Shown one piece after another: positions 12,900-25,254 of a DNA stretch of 60,000 nt. Source of the DNA: Symsagittifera roscoffensis (Eukaryota > Xenacoelomorpha > Acoela > Convolutidae); NCBI RefSeq assembly GCF_963678635.1, contig NC_087065.1, positions 24,697,254 to 24,757,253 of the forward strand, written 5' to 3'. A program made the position numbers and the translations under genes. The notes beneath the pieces are model-generated. The model ran no database searches. It saw only the letters and a program-made list of their open reading frames with translations, and had not been told where the DNA came from. How positions within the stretch are numbered: the stretch's first letter is position 1; each line of letters begins with the position of its first letter.

Positions 12900-13196
12900 C
12901 TGTGCTTCATCGTGCTCAACCAGCTTGTTATCTGCACTCTCCTCCGTTTTAACTTGTCCATCAGCAGCAGTTGTAGTAACGGTAGAAATTGTTTCTTTAC
13001 TTTCTCCACCGATATAATCTCTTGATTTAGTTTGGCACAGGAGTGGAGATGGCGGGGGATTGAGAAAGTCCTCTGGGTTGGCCCAGTATTTGTCTCCAAC
13101 TGTGGAGATATGATTAGAAAAGGGTTCATTGGGTAACTGGTCGGAAATTGTGGAATTTGATTTGTGTTGCAAGTCATGTTCTAACGGGTAGGCAGA
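12900..13196 (-). CDS. Internal exon of an unknown minus-strand gene (exon b)
   Basis: This is a 297-bp exon with a T-rich acceptor (gtttttatttag|TCT, 13197/13196) and donor ACAG|GTAAGA (12900/12899). It is exactly 99 codons, phase 0 to phase 0, and so joins both exon a and exon c in frame. The product is hydrophilic, with a proline-rich turn (NPPPSPLL) and Thr- and Glu-rich segments, and no recognised domain. A weaker alternative acceptor at 13181/13180 (cccgttag|AAC) would change the start phase and break the fit with exon a. A second frame is also open across most of the exon, but its composition is less protein-like. Confidence 0.6.
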
Positions 13197-13563
13197 CTAA
13201 ATAAAAACACTTAATTACTAAAGCGTCTGTGAGCTTTTGAAGCAGCCTAAATTCGCGTGATTGAATCAATTCCAAGAAAGTTTTAAGGCCGATTTCAAAA
13301 TGCGATACTTAATTAGTTCACGAAAACAGCAATCAATTGAAAGAAAAGTGGAATTATTGATATGCCAACTATGACGACAGCACGTTAAGACGAGTATAAT
13401 TGATGTTTCAGAAAGATCAGGTAATATAAAGTGTGCAAACTTTTGAACGGATTCTTCTGTTAGTTTTTTTCTTTCAATTCTGTAGTTTACTGTCAATATT
13501 CTTGAGTTTTACTGAGGGAGTAGCAACATTCTCTGTTTTTCTCTCTATTTTCTTGCTCTGCTT

Positions 13564-13612
13564 GTGTGGATGTATATATGTATGTATGTGTGTGGATGTA
13601 TGGATGTAGCGA
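13564..13612. repeat. TGTA/TGGATG microsatellite
   Basis: A degenerate run of tgtg, tatg and gatg units. The long reading frame across 13,564-13,995 consists largely of this simple sequence and the gaga-rich stretch at 13,770-13,850, so it is not a gene. Confidence 0.8.
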
Positions 13613-14515
13613 GAGTGTTTTGCAGGTGGTGGGGTGAGTGGTGGGCAGGTGGGTGCGTCACACATTCCATATCAGGGCAGATGGTAGGCAGATGCAAAAA
13701 CACACTCTCTCTATCCACGCACTACCATTGCGTGGATATTACACTATGTAACAAAATAGATAGAGATATAGAAAGAGAGAAATACATAAACAGAAGAGAA
13801 GAGAGAAAAAGAGAAAAAGCGAGGAGAGAGATAGTTAAAGATGGAGATAGAGAGCACATCACACTATTGCTGTCACAAAACACACCACATTACGTTATAA
13901 TCATCATCACTAGCATAATCATCATCCCTCCTCTCAGCAGAGCACAGCACAAACGGAATGACACAGATAAAAGCTCGTTCTACTCTTTTCCCTAAGAAAG
14001 ACTACTCCACGCTAATGTCAAAAGAAGTGTTGATCAGTATTAAAAAAAAATAGAAAACAATTGCCACCAAGGTCAACAATTATTTTACATTAAAGACCCA
14101 GCCAATACATGCAGCCGACGCATTAATTATTTAATTTAATAGTTGTTTGCAATTGCGTAGAAAATTAGGAGGAAATTGTCTCGTAGAAATATCTGAACGA
14201 TAGAAATCTTCCTGCTTATCTAATTTAACTCAAATGCGATCGATATAAGTAGCGGAGAATTACACCATTTTTATATGATTCCTCAAACAAACAGTTGACC
14301 AAATTAACTTAAAAAATCAGGAAAATTGATATGAACAAGCAATTCAAATTTCTATTACGGAAACGATGAAACGGACCCTCGCTTCACGTGATATACAGTT
14401 TTGAAAGCCTTTAAATAAACGTTAGAACTTTTAAAAATTTATTGGAAAAATAGAAAACTCACTTTTTTGGCTGCCATCCGTGAACTATTACTTGTTAAAC
14501 TTTGGCTCACAATTC
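13613..14515. other. Putative intron (exon a to exon b), no further feature
   Basis: Purine-rich simple sequence around 13,770-13,850, then AT-rich DNA. No exon, RNA gene or transposon end is supported. Confidence 0.4.
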
Positions 14516-16018
14516 CGATTATTACAAGGATAGCCTGTTGTTGGGCAAGTAAACAAAGTCTAGTTCAAACTTAATTAAAAACCCACTGAGAAGATTTTTT
14601 TAAATTTTCAAACATAATTCGTTTTGTGAGAACTAAACAAGCAAAAATTTAGTGAACTAGGCAGAATCGACAACATTCTTCGAAAAATGGATAACAAACA
14701 AACAAACAAACCAACGGACAATTGGGAAAGAGTGATCGAACACAAGAAAACAGAAAACAATGACTTAATTTTTGAAGAATTTAAAACTTTCGAATTTACA
14801 AAAAAAACCTTACAGCTCATTAAATTTTTATAGCAACTTATGATTGACACTTTTTTGATGAAATTAACCTGCTTTGATAAAACTGGATCAAAAGGTAAAT
14901 TTTTTTCCGCTGAGATATCCGAACATTGAGTTCCACTTTTGAAACAGGAAGTCGATCACGTTTCTAGTGAACTTAACACTGTTGCTGTTAGATATTGGGT
15001 GATTGCCTTCCTTTTAACAAAGGAAATGAACTAAACTTTAAAAGAAACCATAAGTCCAACCGCGAAAAAATAAAATTGCGCCTGAACAAATTGTAAGACT
15101 TTCTGAAAAACAAAATAAAAAATCATCAGCAACTATTCAAGAACCTGAACTATGTTCTCTGACTCTTAAAAACAGATAAAACAATGAAGAAAAACTTTTG
15201 AAATTTTTTGTGAAAGTAGAATAACTTTTTTATGCCAAATAACCGCTATATGAAGCTTTCAAAACTAGTTTTCCCTGAGTGAAACTGAATTTTCTTACTA
15301 CTTGAATGAACATTTTTCTTTTAAAATAACAACTCTCTCGAGCTAAAACTCCAAAACTTCAAATGAGTTTTTCTTCACACTGGGAGAAATTTTAAACTTT
15401 TAATTTCATTCGAATCACGACTAAGAGAGGTTTAAAATGCTTAGTCACTCGAACCATTTGGTCATTATTACAAAGAAAAAAGGCTATCCGGTTGCGGTGC
15501 AAGTAGCACAAAATGCTTCGAAGATATTCAAGAAAACCACAGTCAGCTAGTAAATATGGCGAAATTTGCAACAGTGATCTTCAAAAATTGAATGACAAAC
15601 CAAAAAATGAAAAAACTCAACAAAAGTACGAAAAATTTTTTAAATGGAACAAATTAAAGCTTCCAAAAAAAGTTCCTCACAGATAATTCATAATTTTTCG
15701 GCCGGAATGCCTTTTTTTCAATAAAAAGAACGTTACTCAATTGCTTTCTTGCTCGAGATAAGACCAAAACTCGAAATTTCAACCCAGTTCTTTTCGACGC
15801 TGACAATTTAAAAAAAATTTATGTCCTTCGATTCACGACTGAAAGGTCTTCAATATAACACATCACTCGAACCATTCCAGTGCTTACCTGTGGAACCTGA
15901 TTTTAGGTGAAAAAAATTAAAAACACGAAGACTTAAGTTCCTTCCCATTATCAATGGTCGGAATAAAAACAAGGATCGCCGGTTGCTGCGCAAGTCACAC
16001 ACAGAGTGGTCCGAACCT
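14516..16018 (+). repeat. Dispersed repeat family B, two or three overlapping copies
   Basis: Family-B phrases recur: 'acaaggatagcctgttg' (14,525), 'aggaagtcgatcacg' (14,947), 'tccggttgcggtgcaagtag' (15,488) and 'aggatcgccggttgctgcgc' (15,970). Intervening 'tcacgactgaaagg' and 'cactcgaacca' segments are shared with 6,350-6,440 and 8,680-8,790. The order suggests head-to-tail copies. All are non-coding. Confidence 0.5.
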
Positions 16019-16219
16019 AAGTTGAAAAACGTAAATGAACACAGAGGCGAGGCCGATTTTCGATGCAATTAAAACATTGCATTACAAGATATCGATAGAA
16101 AAAAAGAAGAGAGTTACTTTTTTTTAAAAAAAAAGCTGAAAAAAAATTACTCAAAATGAATATCTACGAAAATTTCATACCTTTGGCTGGGATGTTGTTC
16201 GTAAACGGCCTTAATAAAC

Positions 16220-17170
16220 ATTGAGAATCAAGGAACGAGCGTCGATTAAGGCGAAAAACTTGGTCGACCCTCATTAACACAAAAAAGAAACAATCATAGA
16301 AAATTCAAAATTACGCAGGAAAGGTTTCCAAAACTTTAGCTTTCAATTGAGCACAAATTTCAGATTTGGGAGGGTAGTTTTCGAGAAAAAGAAAAATTTT
16401 CAAAAATTAAATCAAAAATTTCTCCCACACATCGTTTCGAAGGCTGTAGATATTGGCGTACGGTAAAAAGTGACTAGGGGATTATGCAATCAGACAAGGA
16501 AGCATAGTTAGGATCTTTTTGAGAAAAACTTGAATTTATGAAAAAAACGAAAAAATTTTCCAAAGCATCTCAAAAAATGAAAAAACCGCATACATTTGCA
16601 AAATACCTGTTTTTTATCAAATACGAACTGTTCAAATCAAAATTTTAAAGAACAAAGCTATGGAACAAACTGCTTGAAAACGGTACCAGATAATATAAAC
16701 AGCATTTAATAAAAATAAAAAATCTGCCGACAAAAATTAAAAAGAAAACCACAATTTCGAAAAAATCAACATTTTGTTGATAAATATCATTGAAACTATT
16801 AAGTACTACCTCGAATGAGCTACGAAACAGCTTTATTCGAAATTTCATAAAATTGAGAATGTCAGTAGAAGTGAGCACGTCAGCAGAATTTGTACACAGA
16901 GGCGAAGCTGAGATTCGCACCACTTGCGATATAACACCAGAAAAAATCAAAAAAACTGATCTATCATCATGAATAAGGTTAGTTTTGAAACAAAAACATG
17001 AAACAAAAACATGGCGAGACAATAGAATTTGAAATTAGCATCGGAAGATAACTTACGAAGCGGTAACTAAAAACTTTGCGGAAACATTTTACGCCGAAAA
17101 AAATCAACAAGATTTAAGAGTTATAAAAAGTCCCCCTCGCCCTTAAACACTCAAAAAACATTATTTGCTC
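16220..17170 (+). repeat. Dispersed repeat family A, partial copy
   Basis: It contains the end of family A: 'atttgggagggtagttttcg' (16,365), 'gaaggctgtagat' (16,440), 'aggggattatgca' (16,475) and the following 'ataacttacgaagcgg' (17,050). These are shared with 23,480-23,760 and 29,400-29,760. A short hairpin copy interrupts near 16,900. The 125-aa minus-strand frame at 16,645-17,022 is AT-driven and not supported as a gene. Confidence 0.5.
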
Positions 17171-17725
17171 GTCAAATGAAACAAAATGAGACAACTAAGT
17201 CAATATAATATAGCCCGAAACTTATGAAGCCCAAAAACAGGAAAATAAAAATTTGAAAAAAAAGTTAAGAATAATAAGAAACTATTATGCCCCCCTCGTT
17301 CTCAAAACACAAACACAGTAGAATAAGATAAAAATTCCTTCGATCATTCGTCCGTGTAAATTAGTTTAGAAAAATGGAAAAAAGCCTATTTATTTTTCTT
17401 ATTCGGATTTTATTTTTGAAAACAATAAGAAAAAATGGGGCTTTAAAATGATACCAAACTTGTCCCCTAGTCCCTTTCCGTGAAGTGGCCAGACCAAAAA
17501 TTGGCATGCGGAATGATTATGCTGATTGAGCTAATCCAATGTGAGGTGAGAAAGGCAGACAGAGCATATTGAGATCTAGAGCAGAAAATTCCGAGCGATA
17601 CCCAAACCATGTACTTTAAAGTTACTAGCTGCGCACCTCAATTAATAGCTCCTTCACGCCTTCGGGCCAGCTTGTCGGAACAATAAGGCCATATCTGAGT
17701 TTAAAGACTACAACTTGACACTAAC

Positions 17726-17963
17726 CTGTTGATGCTGTTTTGACAATTGTGACAGCGTTAGAGCGTTGACTGCTCGAGCACTCTCCTCCTTGTGTTTGTT
17801 CAGACCACCTCCTTCATCGTCCTGTAAAAAACTTCCGGACAAAACATCAGCCTCCGCTTTCAACTTAGAGGAGTCGCCAGCAGACTTCAAAACTGACATG
17901 ACTTCAAAGCAGTTTTCAGGACATACAGCCAGTTGTAATTGACTTTTTGTTGAACAATTTAAC
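17726..17963 (-). CDS. Internal exon of an unknown minus-strand gene (exon a)
   Basis: This is a 238-bp exon with acceptor aaatgatttcag|G (17964/17963) and donor ACAG|GTTAGT (17726/17725), starting in phase 2 and ending in phase 0. It encodes about 79 residues with a short cysteine pair (CPENC), a DDEGGG acidic/glycine turn and a Gln-rich end. No domain is recognised. It is the most upstream exon I can support. The first exon or exons lie to the right and were not identified. Confidence 0.55.
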
Positions 17964-19215
17964 CTGAAATCATTTTCCAAAACATTTTAGCGCATCAGAG
18001 ACGCACAAATCAACCCATCTTTTGCAGCTAAGACAAATTGTACTCAGTTTGAACAAATTAGATTTGGAAAATGAAATATTGACTGCATATGGAATTGTTA
18101 CCACCAATTAAGTTGAATTAAGCCTCAATTGAATTTTGAACGATTTTGTAATGCTGGATAAGTAGTGTTAAGCGAGCAGTTTAAATAGACTCGATACAGA
18201 CCAACCGTATAGTCAGGTTAGTATAGCGGTGTGCGAGCAACTGTGAACACAGGGATCGATTCCCACAGCAAATTCTTTTTGAAATTGGTCTGAATAATAG
18301 AAAACCACCCCAAGCGACTCAACAAGACAAAAAAATAATTCTATATTGACAACCAGAAAATAGTAAAATTCGAAATCTATACTCAAAAGTCAAAGCCGAA
18401 CTTCGGGCTATATCAAAGCCCAACTTACGAGAACAACACTTTAACAGCTCAAGCGTACCTCAGACACGTTCACAAAAACCCACGAAGCGAGAATAAACTA
18501 AATTTGTGGTCGTAAACAATTTCCATCTGTATTTTCTGACAGTCACGCAGTTTTTGCTTCAAATCACATAAAAAATCGACTTTACGGAATTTTTTATCCG
18601 CACATAGACAAACTTGGCAAGTATTTTCATCACAAACTCCAATTTATGGTTCTTCAAGCAATTTGTTTACTATTTACTGCAAATTAAGGCAAAATTATAT
18701 GTTTTTGCGTTGTTTTTTACCTAATTAGGCACAAAAACGTATAAAAAAGTTCAAAAAAAAGTATTTACATTTTTTCCGCTCCCTGCAAATAACTACTAAG
18801 TAGAATTTAAGCCTCGGACAAATTAGCGTTTGGAGGTTGCAATGCTGAAAGCCTCGTCGAAATTCAAGGTTATACGAACAACTTTTGCAACCATTTTTAA
18901 ACTTTGAATTGGAGGCGAGGCCGAGCCTCGCACCAATTGCGGTACATATCAGTGTTCAGCCATAGAAAATGATTTTCAAAAAAATTGAAATTCAGATAGA
19001 TTACGATACAAGACTTTATTCTTTGTATTCAAGTCGGTCAAGGTTTTGCGAGAAATAATGTGAGACAAATTCACGTCCTGAATATCCTCGGGGGAGGGAT
19101 ATTTTAATTGGAATCGAAGAAGAAGGGGTTGAGCCCAGTTTTTTTTTGTTTTTGCAGTACAATTAAAGTGGTCTTCAATCTCCTTTTTTTGGGGATACGA
19201 GGACAAGTTTCACCG
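17964..19215. other. Non-coding, with tRNA-like fragment
   Basis: AT-rich DNA with a short hairpin copy near 18,912. A 76-aa minus-strand frame (18,976-19,206) lies just after the BEL/Pao relic. It could be the decayed tail of that element, but I cannot recognise it. Confidence 0.35.
18213..18275 (+). repeat. tRNA-like sequence (Asp/Glu-type D arm), degraded
   Basis: A D-arm-like 'ggttagtatagcggt' is followed by a B-box-like 'ggatcgattcc' and closes with 'cagca'. The T stem keeps only three pairs and the anticodon arm is short, so it is not a credible functional tRNA. A tRNA-derived repeat or pseudogene is more likely. Confidence 0.4.
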
Positions 19216-19248
19216 CTGGTCTTGTTAAAAAACATAGGGCTTTTTCAG

Positions 19249-19800
19249 TTAACATGAGCGCGCTAAGCCATCCGAGCCGAGAAAAATTTCTAGCACTGGA
19301 CCCAGAGGCCAGATGCCTCGTGGTGTAAAGCCCTCAAGCATCCACACGAGGTCATCTTTTTCGAGTGGTTCCTCGGCTTGCGTCCATTTAGTCCTTTTGA
19401 TGAGAATCGGAGCGTACTCTTTAAGCAGACGCCTCCAGAAGCTGTCAAGTCTATCTTTTGCTAGCTTACAGGACTTGTTGGACAGTTTACTGGTAGATGC
19501 TTCGTAGAAGGCTGTTGCCGGAGCGTAGATGAATGGACGACCCATTAGGAAGTGGTTGGGTGACAGTGGAACGTCGTCGTCGAGGTCACTACTGTCCTGC
19601 TTTAACGGACATGAATTGAGTATTGCCTCAGTCTCGGCTACTATAGTAGCAAATAGAGTTCTTGGTAGTCGATCAGAACCGAAATTTAGTAAGAATGCTC
19701 GTTTTAGTATTGAGACGAGTCGCTCCCACACGCCGCCAAAGTGGGGGGGGGGGGCTGACGAAAAATTTAGGTGACATTCGACATTGTGGATGCCTCTGTG
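19249..19800 (-). pseudogene. BEL/Pao retrotransposon integrase C-terminal fragment
   Basis: The minus-strand frame carries hallmark BEL/Pao integrase C-terminal motifs: VWERLV, ETEAILNSCPL, LSPNHFLMGR, and RGIWPLGPVLEI near its end. The usual 'P-H-F-G-G-V-W-E-R' block is disturbed by an expanded C/G homopolymer (19,741-19,754), which shifts the frame. The rest of the element (gag, protease, RT, LTRs) is absent. The family's integrase would insert element DNA into host chromosomes, but this copy is a dead relic. Confidence 0.85.
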
Positions 19801-21950
19801 GTCGCCAGATATTCAAATTGGCCAAGTTGGTTGACGCATAATCTTGAATTGTCCTTAGTTCATTTAGAAGTCAAATGGATTATTAATTAGTTCGCAACAA
19901 ATCATGTCATTATTATATGATTTTACCGCGTTTTGCGATAATTATAATGAGACAAAATCATGTCGTGTGGCGAGGAGCAAAATGAACAAAAAAAATCATT
20001 AAATTCTGAAAACAGTTCTAAAATCGTAGAGCAAAGAAATTTCAGATTTTACGGAATTCAATTAGATTGATCGATAAAGAAAGATATCGAAATGATTTTC
20101 AAATATAGTTAAAACTGCTCGAGGTAATTGAACAAGTAGTTTGGCCAATATTTTTAGTAAAAAGTTTTCTGAAATTTTTTGATAAACTATTTTATAATGA
20201 ACTTATCTATTTATATGTGACTTTTGATTTTCCTCCACAAGAGAACAAGGAATGATATCTCATGTCTTATCAGAAAGACGATTAGAAAATTTGAACGAAA
20301 ACCGATGATTTTTTCATCTGCTCACAAACGATTCTTCTATCTGAGCTTGTAATTGAGCTTTAAAGAAATTTCATACTTGAAGAATCGACGTTATAAAGCT
20401 AATTCTCCATCTTAATTACGCTAGTATATCACAAAATCAACGAATACATTATGAGAAATGTGCGACAAATTAAGCTTAAAGCCAAAAAATTAAGCAAACA
20501 AGAAAACGATTTAACGTTTACATACAAATTTTATTTGTTTCCCATTTATTGCAATATTATTGTTTCACATGTGACCAGCAAATATAGCAAATTTAGATTG
20601 AACCTAATACATTGAAAAATTTGGCAGAAAAACGAGTTCTATAAAGCTGAAAAACGCCAATTTTTGTTACAAAAATTATAGTCATCACAAAAACGCAATG
20701 AAACTAACTATATGCTGTATATTTGACAGAACATTTGAAAAATTAGGTCGGCGCTCTCGACCAACAAAAAATTGAGTATTGCCTCAGTCTCGACCAACAT
20801 GAATTGAGTATTGCCTCAGTCTCGGCTACTATAGTAGCAAATAGAGTTCTTGGTAGTCGATCAGAACCGAAATTTAGTAAGAATGCTCGTTTTAGTATTG
20901 AGACGAGTCGCTCCCACACGCCGCCAAAGTGGGGGGGGGGCTGACGGAAAATTTAGGTGCCATTCGACATTGTGGATGCCTCTGTGGTCGCCAGATATTC
21001 AAATTGGCCAAGTTGGTTGACGCATAATCTTGAATTGTCCTTAGTTCATTTAGAAGTCAAATGGATTATTAATTAGTTCGCAACAAATCATGTCATTATT
21101 ATATGATTTTACCGCGTTTTGCGATAATTATAATGAGACAAAATCATGTCGTGTGGCGAGGAGCAAAATGAACAAAAAAAATCATTAAATTCTGAAAACA
21201 GTTCTAAAATCGTAGAGCAAAGAAATTTCAGATTTTACGGAATTCAATTAGATTGATCGATAAAGAAAGATATCGAAATGATTTTCAAATATAGTTAAAA
21301 CTGCTCGAGGTAATTGAACAAGTAGTTTGGCCAATATTTTTAGTAAAAAGTTTTCTGAAATTTTTTGATAAACTATTTTATAATGAACTTATCTATTTAT
21401 ATGTGACTTTTGATTTTCCTCCACAAGAGAACAAGGAATGATATCTCATGTCTTATCAGAAAGACGATTAGAAAATTTGAACGAAAACCGATGATTTTTT
21501 CATCTGCTCACAAACGATTCTTCTATCTGAGCTTGTAATTGAGCTTTAAAGAAATTTCATACTTGAAGAATCGACGTTATAAAGCTAATTCTCCATCTTA
21601 ATTACGCTAGTATATCACAAAATCAACGAATACATTATGAGAAATGTGCGACAAATTAAGCTTAAAGCCAAAAAATTAAGCAAACAAGAAAACGATTTAA
21701 CGTTTACATACAAATTTTATTTGTTTCCCATTTATTGCAATATTATTGTTTCACATATGACTAGCAAATATAGCAAATTTAGATTGAACCTAATACATTG
21801 AAAAATTTGGCAGAAAAACGAGTTCTATAAAGCTGAAAAACGCCAATTTTTGTTACAAAAATTATAGTCATCACAAAAACGCAATGAAACTAACTATATG
21901 CTGTATATTTGACAGAACATTTGAAAAATTAGGTCGGCGCTCTCGACCAA
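19611..21950. repeat. ~1.19-kb tandem direct duplication
   Basis: The block starting 'atgaattgagtattgcctca' at 19,611 recurs from 20,799 with offset 1,186-1,188 and only a handful of differences. Those I see are homopolymer length near 19,741/20,931, a 'gtgacatt' versus 'gtgccatt' change, and 'cacatgtgacc' versus 'cacatatgact'. The junction holds an extra short copy of 'attgagtattgcctcagtct' (20,771-20,790). It includes part of the BEL/Pao relic plus about 950 bp of AT-rich DNA. It is either a very recent duplication or an assembly duplication. Confidence 0.9.
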
Positions 21951-22372
21951 CAAAAAATAGGATTCCAAGCAACAAGTGGCGTCGTTTAAAAAATTAGACA
22001 TAACTGCATAAGCACGACAACGGAAGACAATCGCTCTAAAAGTCCAAAACACAGGCGAATAGGAGCTTTGCAATACTTGCAAAACATCACAAATAAAGCA
22101 TAGCTAGCTAGCCGACAAAAAACTAAGCGAAAACCACGGCGCAAACTAAGCAAAAAAGAGTATGTTTCAATCTGAAAATGCTTCACAATCACAAGCGAAC
22201 AAGATTTGACGGAAATAAAATTAGTTCGCTGAGAAAAGGATACTAATATCATAACTCGCCGCTTCATAGATAAACACTATAACACACAACTTAAACCTCA
22301 TAATTTCACACAACATATTTAAAACCAGGGCACAATGGATAAACCTAAATTACGCGAATATGGTTGATGTTG
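21951..22372. other. AT-rich non-coding
   Basis: A short hairpin copy near 22,055 (acaggcgaataggagctttg) is the only recognisable item. The two overlapping minus-strand frames here have no protein-like features. Confidence 0.35.
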
Positions 22373-23840
22373 TTTGCACGTAGGCGAAGCGGAGCTTCGC
22401 TCCACTCGCGATATACTGCAAGAAAAAAACATAATATGTCAAAAAAATCAAAATTATAGAAAAAAAACTTATTTATGACTGGATAAAAAAACTAGGGGGC
22501 CAGCTAAAACTGGAGGTACCTGAGTGATGCTTTGGGAGTTTGATATACTGATGAGGGTTGAAATGTGTAATTTCAAAATTTAAAAAAATACATATTTGCC
22601 CAATTCTTTAGCTGTCTCTCTACTAAAATAAGTGAGAAGAGTGAAAACTTTTGAGAAATTGGAATCTTCCTAGAGACATAACATTTCTCCTACAAAGAAA
22701 ACGCTGCTGCAGGAAAATGCTGCTGCCAACGCTGCTACAGGGAAAAAAACCTTGCAGTCGTTTTTTTTCGATTTAACCCTTCATCTTAGATTTGATATGG
22801 TAGTTTTAAGAAAAACCCAAAAAAAAATCCTAAGACACGCTCAAAAGTTCCGAAAATCGATTTCAAAAATTGACATTCCGAAATCCATACATTTTTTCTG
22901 TAAAAACGAGGTCGTGGCTGCTTAAGCACAGAAGAAAACCAAAACAGGGTTTCTCTTCTCGATTGAACAATTAACCTAAGAAATGGCACAGTAGTTTTCG
23001 AGAAAGTCAAAAAGCTTCCAAAAAACGGTCAAAATTTTGACGTTTCCGAGATTCATAACTTTTTCAGTAAAACGCTTTAAGCTCAGAAACTTATGCAAAA
23101 AAGGCACACGACCTGTTTATTCTATTGAACGCAAACCTCAGATTTAAGAGGATAGTTTTCGAGAAACTCCACAAGTTTAAAAAACAGGTAAAAAAAACAT
23201 GAATTAACTTTTCCAAGGGCGATACCTTTTGGGATAAAAAATTGCGCGTAGTTGATTATACATGGGAGCTTTTCACAACCTGTTATTTCGATTGAGACCA
23301 AAATCTCTGATTTGAGAGGGTAGTTCTCGAGAAAAGTTGAAAAAGTTTCAAAAAACGGTCAAAAAATCAATTTATTTGACTATTTTGAGGGCCATTTCTT
23401 TTTTTGCTTAAAAATTTTTTTTGAATGAATCCGATTAGGCAGGGAAGCTTCCCAAAACCCATTCTAACCATTGATTGTATAATCTCAGATTTGGGAGGGT
23501 GGTTTTCAAAAAAACAAAAAATCCAAAAATATGGGTCAAATATTCCCCCCATACTAGTTTTTTCGGAGGCTGTAGAAAGTTTGGTAAAGTAAAAATAGAT
23601 AAGGGGATTATGCAGGCACACAGAAAAAAATACAAAAAACTAATCTCATACATTTTCAGAAGCCGTTTTTATCAAACAGTTTTTTAGGCAAATATGCCAA
23701 GCAAGGCATTTTAACTTTTAGATTAGCAACGGAACGAAACTTACGAAGCGAAAACAAAGTCGACAATCTTTGAGCAGATAACAGTTGAGCCGAAAAAAAA
23801 AGATTTCATAAAAAAACTTTGAAGTCGCTCCTGAAACTAC
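22373..23840 (+). repeat. Dispersed repeat family A, copy 2
   Basis: It opens with the hairpin (aggcgaagcggagcttcgct, 22,382). It continues with periodic 'tagttttcgagaaa'/'gattgaac' units at about 22,800, 22,990, 23,150 and 23,320. It closes with 'gaggctgtagaaag' and 'ggggattatgcaggcacaca', then 'tgagcagataacagttgagc'. The order is the same as copies 1 and 3. It is non-coding. Confidence 0.6.
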
Positions 23841-25246
23841 AATGATCAAAACTTGCAACTATCAAGACACTTGCTCACAGTACGAAAGTCCGGCAATTTA
23901 ATTTTACCGGAAAAAAATCAATTTCATACACACTGAAAGCAAGTTCAATTTCTTGTAAGAAAATTTGTTCACGGGAAAAAAGTCTAGTTCCCGATTACAA
24001 GAAACTTGCTCTCGCAAGTTTAAAAAAATCCTAAATTTTTAAAGATTGCAATTTTGAAAAAAAAACTAATTTTAATTTTTATAAGGTTTTCTTGTAATAT
24101 TTATGCAAATTTCCAATCTTTTACAACATCTCATGAAACTCTCCGGCAAGATACGGTATTATTATTATAAGTTCAGAAATCTTATACAAAATAAGCAAAC
24201 GAAAGACAAAATTGGATTCAAATTGATACATTTTCCTACAACTTGTGGGAAACTACCAATTAAAAAAAAAGTAAGTCTATAACTCCATTAAAAAGTCTAT
24301 AACTCCATAACAGTAATATTTCAGCTTTTTTAGAATTAGGATCGTCATCCTTTTCAGCGGGAAGTCGGCATCAATCAACTGTCATTATTTCCGGGTTCTA
24401 TGGCAGCATGCAAAAAAACAGAATTTCAGAGAAGAGTTTTCCAGAACGCGCCTATTATTTTAACTAAAATTAAAATATGGAAAATGGTCACATGTCAAAT
24501 GTTCAGAGGGCACCTCTATCCCCTCTGATTGCATTTATACAGCGTCATGAGCACGCGCCCATCCAATGTGAGAGAAAAGCAGGAACATATGCCTCCCCGC
24601 CGACTGGTGCGATATATGATTCCGACAACGACAGGAAGTGGAGTTTGAGAACCTAAAGGAAAGTTCATTAAATAAGGAGAAGGTTTCAGCCAATCATGGA
24701 TGATGAAAAACAAAAAAAAGCGAGAAAAAACTCTACTTATTTTTAACCCAGATACGAATCTTCGCGTTAAGCTCCTCGCTACTCAATTTTTAAAAGTTGA
24801 ATCCTTTTGAAAGGGTTTGTTTGGATTCATTACCTTGCCTACAGCTTTGAGAAACTTTTTAGCCAAAAAATGGTCCCTTTCAACATCAATCAACACAGAG
24901 CTTGGTGAATCAGAGCTTCGCGCCACTTCAGATACAACCAAACCAGCCCAGAAAACAAAATCCGCTAAGCCTAAATTGTTTTTTTTTTGTTGAAAAACCA
25001 GAAATAACGTAATTTGTCCTTAAATTCATTTTATGAAACAAATACCAAGTAAGACAACTGAATGTTAATTTACCATTGAAAAAAAAACTTATGGAGCGTT
25101 TAAGAAACCGATTAATCTTGAGCAGACCTGTTGAGCCGAAAAAAGTTTTCAAATTTTCAGCCACCCCCTCGAAACATAGACAACAAGTATTTTTTGCTTA
25201 TCAAACGACACAACATGACATCAATCAAACCCCAGCCAATGAAATG
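23841..25246. other. AT-rich non-coding with repeat fragments
   Basis: It includes a fragment of the 'aaaagtctagttcccgatta' repeat (23,978-24,020) and a degenerate hairpin copy (24,895). No exon or RNA gene is supported. Confidence 0.35.
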
Positions 25247-25254
25247 TATACCGA

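Noticed and set aside
13564-13995. 143-aa plus-strand frame
   Set aside because: Composed of microsatellite and purine-rich simple sequence; the peptide is low complexity and has no counterpart.
16645-17022. 125-aa minus-strand frame as an exon
   Set aside because: Lies in AT-rich repeat-family sequence with a short hairpin element inside it; composition is dominated by Phe/Ile/Lys codons and no splice borders fit.
18213-18275. Functional tRNA gene
   Set aside because: D-arm and B-box similarity is good, but the T stem keeps only three pairs and the acceptor and anticodon arms do not close.
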